From Pseudonocardiaceae bacterium (lineage in GTDB: Bacteria > Actinomycetota > Actinomycetes > Mycobacteriales > Pseudonocardiaceae): DNA of 11,527 nucleotides. The notes beneath the pieces are model-generated. The model made no database searches and was not told where the DNA came from. It saw nothing but the letters and a program-made list of their open reading frames with translations. The first letter of the stretch is position 1. Each line of letters opens with the position of its first letter. Of this stretch, positions 1 through 5,493 are shown piece after piece. The position numbers and the translations under genes were made by a program. The DNA lies in assembly GCA_025937115.1 (NCBI GenBank), contig JAICSB010000058.1, positions 1 through 11,527 of the forward strand. The letters are read 5' to 3'.

Positions 1-339
1 GGACACCGGTACTGGGTCTCCCATCGGCGACTCCTGCCCGGCGGCGCCGGTGGCCTCAACTTAGGGCATCTCGTCGGGCCCGCCCTGCAGCCGATCCGGG
101 GTGGACTGTCTGGCGGCACGGGTGGCCTCGGTCTAGGACAACTCACTGGGCCCCCCTCCTCGGCGGACTGGGCTGAGCACCGCCTGAAGACCATGGTGAG
201 CGGGTACCAGCGCCCACGCACAGGTTCCCGCTCACCTGGTGAGGCAGTTGAACGCCCGCCGACCCGCAGGTTTAGGGCACAGAAGTGTCGGTCCCTCGTG
301 GCACTGTTTGGCAGACCGACCTCCGGGAGGGGACCATGA
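1..339 (+). CDS. Possible 3' end of an upstream gene (open frame from window edge)
   Basis: One forward frame runs without a stop from base 1 to a TGA at 337-339, where it overlaps the Uma2 ATG as ATGA. It contains two related units, GGLNLGHLVGP (from 49) and GGLGLGQLTGP (from 121), 24 codons apart. Differences between them include synonymous Leu and Gly changes, which favours past or present coding. Third-position GC is high for about the first 70 codons and falls after about base 210. That suggests either that only the first part is real sequence under selection or that this is a decayed remnant. No domain is recognised and the start lies outside the window. It may equally be chance openness in GC-rich DNA. 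Confidence 0.2.
   Translation, partial: GHRYWVSHRRLLPGGAGGLNLGHLVGPALQPIRGGLSGGTGGLGLGQLTGPPSSADWAEHRLKTMVSGYQRPRTGSRSPGEAVERPPTRRFRAQKCRSLVALFGRPTSGRGP
195..236. terminator. Strong hairpin upstream of the Uma2 gene (possible terminator)
   Basis: GGTGAGCGGG (195-204) pairs perfectly with CCCGCTCACC (227-236). Past one T-T mismatch, ACC/GGT adds three more pairs, leaving a loop of about 14 bases. No T-run follows, so a factor-independent terminator of the classical kind is not shown. U-less hairpins are proposed to terminate transcription in actinobacteria. It could end transcription of whatever lies left of the window. Confidence 0.35.
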
Positions 340-905
340 CCAGTATGAGCGTCAGTGCCAGCACACCCTTCACGGTCCATGACCTTGAAGGGATGCCCGA
401 TGACGGCCGCCGTTACGAGCTCATCGACGGGGAGCTCCTGGTGAGCCCAGCACCCGGCCTGCGCCACCAGACCGTCGGCTTGCGGCTGTACCGCCTGCTC
501 GACGATGCGTGCCCTGATGAGCTGTATGTTCTCGCGGCACCGTTCGCGGTGCAGACCGACGTCTCCAACGAGGTGCAGCCCGACGTCCTGGTCGCCCGGT
601 TCGACGAGCTCACTGACAAGAATCTTCCCGCAGCGCCCGTGCTGGCCGTCGAGGTGCTGTCGCCGAGCGGCCGGCTGATCGACCTTAACCTCAAGCGGGC
701 CGCCTACCAGCGGATGGGAACCCCCAGCTATTGGGTGCTCGATCCCGACGTGCCCGACCTGCTGGTACTCGAACTCGACGACGACGGCGAATACCAAGAA
801 ATGGCCAGAGTGACCGGCGACGACGTCTTCGAGGCCCACCGGCCCTTCAACGTCCGAATCGTGCCGAACGAGCTACTTGGACGTCTCCGGGCAACCCGCC
901 CATAG
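336..905 (+). CDS. Uma2 family protein (DUF820, putative PD-(D/E)XK endonuclease)
   Basis: A 189-residue protein matching the Uma2/DUF820 family, whose members are predicted restriction-like nucleases, very often orphan, and of unproven role. Visible family signatures are RRYELIDGEL (E28), the VQPDV strand (D83), the VEVLSPSGR strand (E106) followed by K120, and the C-terminal GTPSYWVLDP. E28, D83, E106 and K120 fit the expected acidic and lysine positions of a PD-(D/E)XK core, so the fold looks intact and is of normal length. I chose the ATG at 336 because GGGAGGGG (325-332) lies directly upstream; an in-frame GTG at 285 lacks such a site. A weak TTGAAC (248-253) might be a -35 element. It stands alone on this strand before the cobalt operon and its stop lies only 18 bases before the riboswitch, so read-through into that operon is possible. 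Confidence 0.9.
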   Translation: MTSMSVSASTPFTVHDLEGMPDDGRRYELIDGELLVSPAPGLRHQTVGLRLYRLLDDACPDELYVLAAPFAVQTDVSNEVQPDVLVARFDELTDKNLPAAPVLAVEVLSPSGRLIDLNLKRAAYQRMGTPSYWVLDPDVPDLLVLELDDDGEYQEMARVTGDDVFEAHRPFNVRIVPNELLGRLRATRP

Positions 906-906
906 C
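877..906 (+). promoter_or_regulatory. Candidate promoter for the riboswitch-cbt operon
   Basis: TTGGAC (877-882) is separated by 18 bases from CATAGC (901-906), inside the 3' end of the Uma2 gene. Initiation about 7 bases later would begin the transcript just before the riboswitch P1 helix at 924. The -10 match is poor, so this is tentative. Confidence 0.25.
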
Positions 907-923
907 GCCCCTGGTGGCTTGAC

Positions 924-1063
924 TTAGTGGGCGTGTGCCGTAGCGTTTCTGCTGCGTGATGGCGTGAGGAAGCTGGTGTGAGTCCAGCACGGTCGCGCCA
1001 CTGTGAGCCAGCCACCGAGGTGGTTGGTGAGTCAGACACTTCGTCATCACGACGCCCCACTAA
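924..1063 (+). promoter_or_regulatory. Cobalamin (adenosylcobalamin-type) riboswitch
   Basis: The leader carries the conserved cobalamin aptamer core: GGAAGCTGG at about 967, TGTGAGTCCAGCACGGTC following it, the B12 box GCCACTG at 997-1003, and GAGTCAGAC at 1029-1037. The ends pair to form P1: TTAGTGGGCGT (924-934) with ACGCCCCACTAA (1052-1063), eleven pairs with one bulged C. By family knowledge, cobalamin binding switches off the downstream genes, here the cobalt importer cbtBA. Between the aptamer and the start codon, AGGGA (1069-1073) pairs with TCCCT (1081-1085) directly before the Shine-Dalgarno GAGGAGG (1086-1092). No T-run follows any hairpin, so translational control seems likelier than attenuation; this last point is inference. 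Confidence 0.92.
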
Positions 1064-1098
1064 ACGCAAGGGACGCAGGATCCCTGAGGAGGCTCATC

Positions 1099-1314
1099 GT
1101 GACCAGCATTCCGGCACCCACCGCCAGGCCCACCTCGGTTGTGCTACCGGTGTCCAAGGCGGTGCTATGGCTGGCGAGCACTGCGATCATCGGGTTGGCC
1201 CTGTACTACTTCATCGGTGTCGACCAGGGCGCGGTCTCGGTGTTCGGCAACGACATGCACCTCCATGAGTTCGTCCACGACGCCCGCCATTTGCTCGGTT
1301 TCCCCTGCCACTGA
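1099..1314 (+). CDS. cbtB: Cobalt transporter subunit CbtB
   Basis: A 71-residue small membrane protein matching CbtB, partner of CbtA in a putative cobalt uptake system found under B12 riboswitches. It has one membrane helix (about residues 20-40) and a C-terminal His-rich tail, with H54, H56, H60, H64, C70 and H71, of the HEFVHDARHLLGFPCH type seen across the family. This tail is the likely metal-binding part. The GTG at 1099 is chosen because GAGGAGG ends six bases before it. An upstream in-frame GTG at 1003 would lie inside the riboswitch B12 box and is rejected. cbtA follows after 24 bases. The riboswitch directly upstream supports cobalt rather than another metal. That the pair transports cobalt is a genomic-context prediction in the field, not shown here. 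Confidence 0.93.
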   Translation: MTSIPAPTARPTSVVLPVSKAVLWLASTAIIGLALYYFIGVDQGAVSVFGNDMHLHEFVHDARHLLGFPCH

Positions 1315-1329
1315 CCCCGGCTAGCGGGG
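1315..1329 (+). promoter_or_regulatory. Small hairpin over the cbtA ribosome binding site
   Basis: CCCCG (1315-1319) pairs with CGGGG (1325-1329) around a five-base loop. It starts at the first base after the cbtB stop codon, and its right arm is the only purine-rich stretch ahead of the cbtA ATG at 1339. A ribosome finishing cbtB would open it, which suggests translational coupling of cbtA to cbtB. Confidence 0.35.
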
Positions 1330-1338
1330 CAACCGAGC

Positions 1339-2163
1339 ATGGAAAGCAAACTGCTGCTGCGGGGCGTACTCGTCGGCGCGCTGGCGGGCCTGCTGGCTTT
1401 CGTGTTCGCGCGGATCTTCGCCGAGCCCCAGATCCAGGCGGCCATCCACTACGAGACCGGTCGGGACGCCGCCCAAGCGGTGCTGGACAGGTCCGCCGGC
1501 CTGCCTGCCGGACCTGCTGGGCCTGACATCTTCAGCCGCGCCATCCAGGCAAATCTCGGTGCCGGCATCGGCATGATCTTCTTCGGCGTCGCGGTGGGCG
1601 CGCTGTTCGCTGTCGCCTACGCAGTGTGCCTGGGCCGCGTCGGCAACCTCCAGCCCCGCGCCCTGGCACTGCTGGTCGCGGCGGGTGGTTTCCTCGCTGT
1701 GTATCTGGTGCCGTTTGTGAAATATCCGGCGAATCCACCGGCGTTCGGGGACCCCGACACGATCAAGGATCGGGCCGGGCTGTATCTGCTGATGGTGTTC
1801 TGTTCGGTGCTGTTCCTCGTCGCGGCGGTGTGCCTGGGTCAGCGGTTGCGCAAGCGATTCGGGAATTGGAATGCCAGTGTCCTCGCGGCTGCGACGTTCG
1901 TCATCGCGATCGGAATCGTAATGGCGATCCTGCCACGGCTGGGCCACAGCACCAAAACACCACTGCCGCTGACCAACGCGGGCGGCATGATCGTCTACCC
2001 AGGCTTTCCCGCCGACGTGCTGTTCGACTTCCGGCTGTACTCTGTGGCCGCGCAGCTGATCCTCTGGGCAACGATCGGGCTGGTCTTCGCTCCGCTGGCC
2101 GAGCGGCTGCTCGATTCGCACCGTGGTGCGGTGCCGGTCGAGCGAATCCCGGCCGGCGGGTGA
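1339..2163 (+). CDS. cbtA: Cobalt transporter subunit CbtA
   Basis: A 274-residue integral membrane protein of the CbtA family. The N-terminus LLLRGVLVGALAGLLAF followed by FARIFAEPQI is typical of the family: a first helix (about 5-27) ending in a conserved Arg and an EP pair (E29, P30), then a helix and the acidic IHYE segment. Five or six hydrophobic segments are visible, the others near residues 75-98, 110-130, 150-172, 180-198 and 230-255. His residues are sparse (H37, one near 197 and one near 263), so metal handling may depend on CbtB's His-rich tail. It follows cbtB by 24 bases and precedes the iron-sulfur protein by 25, so all three should be one B12-controlled transcript. The length is somewhat longer than many CbtA proteins, with no sign of damage. 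Confidence 0.92.
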   Translation: MESKLLLRGVLVGALAGLLAFVFARIFAEPQIQAAIHYETGRDAAQAVLDRSAGLPAGPAGPDIFSRAIQANLGAGIGMIFFGVAVGALFAVAYAVCLGRVGNLQPRALALLVAAGGFLAVYLVPFVKYPANPPAFGDPDTIKDRAGLYLLMVFCSVLFLVAAVCLGQRLRKRFGNWNASVLAAATFVIAIGIVMAILPRLGHSTKTPLPLTNAGGMIVYPGFPADVLFDFRLYSVAAQLILWATIGLVFAPLAERLLDSHRGAVPVERIPAGG

Positions 2164-2188
2164 GCGCAGCCCGGTCGGGGAGGTCGCG

Positions 2189-2941
2189 GTGCTGACCGAT
2201 GCCGTAGTGGGTGACCTCGCCGCCTTCGGACCGTTTTTCGCCGTGCAGACACACCACCCTGGCTCCATCCCGCCTGAGCCGTGGCACGCGATGAACGAGC
2301 TGGTCGACAACCCGGACGTGCTGAGGGATCGGGTCGCCGCGGTCCGCTCTCGGCTTGCCACCGCCGGTGGCCAGACACCCGATAGTGTCGAACGGCGAGT
2401 GGCCGCCTCCGTCACGTACCTCGGTCTAGTCGCTCGGCTGGTCTCGCCGGCACTGGCCGTCGCGGTGACCTCCGGTGAGCTGCTGGAGGTTGACTTGGAC
2501 AGCACGCGGTGGCAGCGCGTGCTGGGCGGCGCATTTCCGCTGTCGGTGCAGCGAGGCGCTGACGCCGATGCCAGCGGCCACGACGCAAGCCCCGAGCTCC
2601 TGGCCGGGCTGCTGGCCAGACGCGTTCTGGACGGCCCGGTGCGGGACCTCCTCGAGGTCACCAGGGCGTTGTCGGTATCCCCGCAGGTCCTGTGGGGCAA
2701 CGTCGCCTCTGCCCTCAATGGCGCGGCATCGATGATCGCGGCCAGCCAGCCGGCCTGGACGAACCGGGTGCGGGTGATCACGTCGCTGCTGCTGGACCAG
2801 CCGCCGCTGCTGGACACCGCCACCGCGTCGGCCGACGGGCGCTTTCGTCGCCGCAATTGCTGCCTGATCTATCGGGCCGCGCCGAACGCGGCCGGCGTCG
2901 TATGCGGCGACTGTGTGCTGTCCAGCGATCCGCCCCCGTGA
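2189..2941 (+). CDS. FhuF-like [2Fe-2S] protein (ferric-siderophore-reductase type)
   Basis: A 250-residue soluble protein ending in RRNCCLIYR ... CGDCVL. Four cysteines (C224, C225, C239, C242) form the CC-x(n)-CxxC cluster of the FhuF C-terminal [2Fe-2S] domain; E. coli FhuF reduces ferric siderophores. Here the spacing between the pairs is 13 residues, about three more than the usual 10. The N-terminal 200 residues are helical, with an IPPEPWHAMNELVD segment, and resemble actinobacterial FhuF-like or IucA/IucC-C-terminal-annotated proteins. The start is taken as GTG 2189, with GGGGAGG (2177-2183) five bases upstream; an ATG at 2123 lies inside cbtA. Its place behind riboswitch-cbtBA suggests a role in cobalt or corrinoid metabolism, perhaps reduction of bound metal, or an ordinary iron-reductase role. 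No siderophore gene is nearby. The function is inferred; the cluster motif is seen. Confidence 0.82.
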   Translation: MLTDAVVGDLAAFGPFFAVQTHHPGSIPPEPWHAMNELVDNPDVLRDRVAAVRSRLATAGGQTPDSVERRVAASVTYLGLVARLVSPALAVAVTSGELLEVDLDSTRWQRVLGGAFPLSVQRGADADASGHDASPELLAGLLARRVLDGPVRDLLEVTRALSVSPQVLWGNVASALNGAASMIAASQPAWTNRVRVITSLLLDQPPLLDTATASADGRFRRRNCCLIYRAAPNAAGVVCGDCVLSSDPPP

Positions 2942-3013
2942 GGGTTACCGGGCCGCTGGTTCACCGTGTCGGCTGAGAAACGCCCACATCACGGTGGCAG
3001 CGGCCGGTGACCC
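2942..3013. terminator. Long bidirectional hairpin between convergent genes
   Basis: The sequence from 2942 to 2958 pairs with 2998-3013 (16 pairs, one G-U, one bulged G). Inside it CACCGTG (2962-2968) pairs with CACGGTG (2990-2996) around a 21-base loop. It begins on the first base after the stop of the FhuF-like gene, so it most likely ends the cbt transcript. Its whole length also encodes the last codons of the opposite-strand hydrolase. No T-run follows. Confidence 0.6.
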
Positions 3014-3931
3014 GCCGCTGATCCCCGCAGCTGGCCACGCATGACCATGCCCTGGATAGACGACCGACTCGACCTCTGTTGCGCCGGCGCAGCCCCTCCA
3101 TTGCTGCATCACCGCCGAGCCGTCCCGTCCGGTCCGCGGGCTGGCGAGGCAGCCATCCTGGGCACGCAGCCAGGCCAGGGCCTGCGGCACCGACGGCAGC
3201 GGCGGATTCCCGCCCGGCTTTCCACCAAAGGGCAACACCCGATCAGCCGAACCGGCGGCGAGCAGGAACGGCACCGCGGCCGTGCCTGGATTGCACGGTG
3301 ACAACGGCACCGCACCGTAGGTGGCCACCGCCGCGAAGAGTGTGGGGTGCGCGCACACCTCGCTATAGGCGAGCTTGCCGCCGTTGCTGTACCCGACCAG
3401 GTACACCCGGCGGGCGTCTACCGGCCACCGCCGCGCCGCGTCGGCCACGATCGCGGCCACGAAGCGCACGTCCGGGACACCGCGAGAGCCGGCGACCCCG
3501 CAGCAGCCGTGACCGGCGTTCCACGAGTGCTGCTCCCCATCGGGAGCCACCAGAATCGCCCGCCGCTGCTCGACCAGACCGACGAACCCGGTCTGGCTCG
3601 CCACCACGGAACCGGACTCGCCGCGACCGTGCAGCACGACAAGCAACGGTAGCCGGCTGGTCACGTGCAGTGGCGCGATCGAGCGGTACGTTCGCCGGAC
3701 TCCGTCGACGCTCACCGCCTGCGATTGGCTGACCAGCTCGAAACGGTCAGCCGCCGTTGGGTTGGACGGCAACGACGATGCCTGCGGACGTTGCGGCAAC
3801 GTCGGATGCGCGACGGCTGTGACCAGGACCGCCAGTATCGCCACGATCGCCACTGCCAGCGGCGTCCTGACTACGTGCCGACGACCGGACACCGAGGCTG
3901 TGGAACCAGCCCTGCTGCCGTTGTGCCGCAT
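2945..3931 (-). CDS. Secreted or membrane-anchored alpha/beta hydrolase (LpqC / PHB-depolymerase-like esterase)
   Basis: A 328-residue protein with a basic N-terminus and one hydrophobic segment (about residues 24-41), then an alpha/beta-hydrolase domain of the esterase/poly(3-hydroxybutyrate) depolymerase family, which also holds feruloyl and acetylxylan esterases. Visible elements are the oxyanion strand LLVVLHGRGESG (about 96-107), the SWNAGHGCCG segment, the nucleophile elbow GYSNGG with S182, a likely acid D230 in AGSADRVLPF, and the catalytic H297 in PGHGHAWP. The triad is complete. Paired cysteines fit an exported enzyme. No lipobox cysteine follows the hydrophobic segment, so it is secreted or anchored rather than a lipoprotein. 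The ATG at 3931 has only a weak ribosome site; CATACT (3945-3940 on this strand) lies seven bases before it, which would fit a leaderless transcript. The substrate is unknown. It converges on the cobalt operon and is divergent from the ligase gene. Confidence 0.9.
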   Translation of the reverse strand: MRHNGSRAGSTASVSGRRHVVRTPLAVAIVAILAVLVTAVAHPTLPQRPQASSLPSNPTAADRFELVSQSQAVSVDGVRRTYRSIAPLHVTSRLPLLVVLHGRGESGSVVASQTGFVGLVEQRRAILVAPDGEQHSWNAGHGCCGVAGSRGVPDVRFVAAIVADAARRWPVDARRVYLVGYSNGGKLAYSEVCAHPTLFAAVATYGAVPLSPCNPGTAAVPFLLAAGSADRVLPFGGKPGGNPPLPSVPQALAWLRAQDGCLASPRTGRDGSAVMQQWRGCAGATEVESVVYPGHGHAWPAAGISGGSPAAATVMWAFLSRHGEPAAR

Positions 3932-3993
3932 AACTCAGAGTATGCACAGGTCGCGTCCAGCTAGTCTTCAGGTGGGCCGGTCAGGATGCGGCT
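3932..3993. promoter_or_regulatory. Divergent intergenic region (hydrolase / ligase cluster)
   Basis: Sixty-two bases separate the two divergent starts and must hold promoters for both. Rightward, TAGTCT (3962-3967) is a possible -10 and AGGA (3983-3986) a ribosome site seven bases before GTG 3994. Leftward, CATACT (3945-3940) is a possible -10 for leaderless initiation. No convincing -35 element or operator palindrome is visible. Confidence 0.35.
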
Positions 3994-5493
3994 GTGACCA
4001 CCGTTCGCGAGCTTGTCACCGAGCGCGCCAAGACATCCCCACACCAGTGTTTTCTGGCCGATGCGCGCAGCGAACGGTCGTTCGACTTCGCCATGCTTCG
4101 CGCGGCTGCGGATGCCTGGCATCGTGAACTCGACGCCGCCGGGGTACCGCCAGGTGCCCGGGTCCTCATCGACGTCGATGATCCGCTGGCATTCTGCGCG
4201 GTACACCTCGGGGTGATCGCCGCCGGGCGATGCTCGGTACCCGTAGACCCAGCGGCTCCTGCCGCGCAGGCGCACCGTACCCGGCGCGCCCTACGACCGT
4301 GGCTCGTCGTCAGCGACCGGGCGGCCATCCGGGACATGCGGGTGAACCCGGCGACCGGACTGCCCGCCGATCCAGCAGCTCCTATCCGGGCCGGCGGCGC
4401 GCGGGCAGCGCAACCGCGGAGCGGCGCGGTGGCGCTGCTCACCTCCGGCTCGACCGGCACGCCGAAGACCGTCGTGCTCACCGAACGCCAGTTGCTGCAT
4501 GTGGCGCGGTGCGTCGTCGACCACCACGAGCTGTCCGCGACGGACCGTGGCTTCAACCCGCTGCCGTTGTTCCACATCAACGCCCAGGTCGTCGCGCTGC
4601 TCGGCACGCTCGTCGCGGGTGGCACGCTGGTGTTGGACCACCGGTTCCATCGCACGGGGTTCTGGCAACTCCTGGTGCAACACCGGATCACCTGGGTCAA
4701 CGCGGTACCGGCCATCCTGTCGATCCTGGCGCTCGACAACGTGCCCGAAGTACCTCTCAGCTTGCGGTTCATCCGGTCGGCGTCGGCGCCGCTGCCGGCG
4801 GCGGCCCGCGACCGGGTGGCCGCGCGCAGCGGGGTTGCCGTGGTGGAGAGCTATGGCATGACCGAGGCGGCCAGCCAGATCACCGCCACCCCGCTGTGCG
4901 GTGGCCACCCGCCGGGTTCAGTCGGGCGGCCCGCCGGGGTGGAGCTGGAGATCGTCGGACCGGACGGGCAGCGGTGTGCGGTGGGTGTGGAGGGCCGGGT
5001 CCGCATCCGCGGCGAGGGTGTGATCAGCGCATACGCCGAGGGCGTGGCCGCCGAGCGCTTCGACGCCACAGGTTGGCTGGACACCGGTGATCTCGGGCGA
5101 CTCGACGCCGACGGGTACCTCTACCTCGCCGGGCGCGGCGATGACGTGGTGAACTGCGGCGGCGAGCTGGTGCACCCGAGTGAGATCGAGGAGGTTCTGC
5201 TCGGTGAGCCGGCGGTGGCCGAGGCCGCCGTCGCCCCTTGTCCGCATGAGGTGCTCGGAGCGGTGCCGATGGCCTGGATTCGACCGGTCCTAGCGCTGGA
5301 CGGCGAGCAAGCGGCCAAGCTCGTGAGTCGGCTGCGGTTGCGGTGCGAGCGGCAACTCAGCCGGGCGAAACGCCCGGTGGAGTTCCGGATCGTCGCTGCC
5401 CTGCCGCTGACCGCCACCGGGAAGGTGGCCCGCCGCCGGCTGCGTGAGTCGCTCGTCGACGACGTCAGCCGGTCCGAGGCGGTCTCGCTGTGA
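3994..5493 (+). CDS. AMP-dependent acyl-CoA ligase, oxalyl-CoA-synthetase (AAE3)-like
   Basis: A 499-residue acyl-activating enzyme of the ANL superfamily, which makes acyl-AMP from a carboxylic acid and ATP and then, usually, acyl-CoA. All core motifs are present: the P-loop TSGSTGTPK (150-158), PLFHINAQ (190-198), YGMTE (287-291), the TGD motif (364-366), the hinge segment GRGDDVVNCGGE (380-391) and the catalytic Lys near the end, K476 in TATGK. The central part (FHI, AVPAI, LRFIRSASA, ESYGMTEA, GSVGRP) most resembles plant/yeast oxalyl-CoA synthetases and small-acid ligases rather than long-chain FadD. A short dicarboxylic or polar acid is therefore a reasonable guess. GTG 3994 is the start, AGGA lying seven bases upstream. 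It overlaps the acyltransferase gene as GTGA, implying coupled translation, so its product probably supplies the acyl donor. There is no carrier-protein or PKS domain. Confidence 0.9.
   Translation: MTTVRELVTERAKTSPHQCFLADARSERSFDFAMLRAAADAWHRELDAAGVPPGARVLIDVDDPLAFCAVHLGVIAAGRCSVPVDPAAPAAQAHRTRRALRPWLVVSDRAAIRDMRVNPATGLPADPAAPIRAGGARAAQPRSGAVALLTSGSTGTPKTVVLTERQLLHVARCVVDHHELSATDRGFNPLPLFHINAQVVALLGTLVAGGTLVLDHRFHRTGFWQLLVQHRITWVNAVPAILSILALDNVPEVPLSLRFIRSASAPLPAAARDRVAARSGVAVVESYGMTEAASQITATPLCGGHPPGSVGRPAGVELEIVGPDGQRCAVGVEGRVRIRGEGVISAYAEGVAAERFDATGWLDTGDLGRLDADGYLYLAGRGDDVVNCGGELVHPSEIEEVLLGEPAVAEAAVAPCPHEVLGAVPMAWIRPVLALDGEQAAKLVSRLRLRCERQLSRAKRPVEFRIVAALPLTATGKVARRRLRESLVDDVSRSEAVSL

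Noticed and set aside
336..905. Uma2 protein as part of a restriction or defence island
   Set aside because: It has no neighbouring methyltransferase, helicase or toxin partner; Uma2 genes commonly occur alone.
919..946. TTGACT and TAGCGT as the promoter of the cbt operon
   Set aside because: The spacing of 16 looks acceptable, but P1 of the riboswitch begins at 924, so a transcript starting near 953 would lack the aptamer's 5' strand.
1003..1098. Upstream extension of cbtB to GTG 1003
   Set aside because: This start lies within the B12 box of the riboswitch; GTG 1099 has a strong ribosome site at proper spacing.
1321..2856. Antisense 511-codon frame opposite cbtA and the FhuF-like gene
   Set aside because: Composition is Arg/Ser/Gln-rich with no domain; it mirrors well-recognised genes on the other strand.
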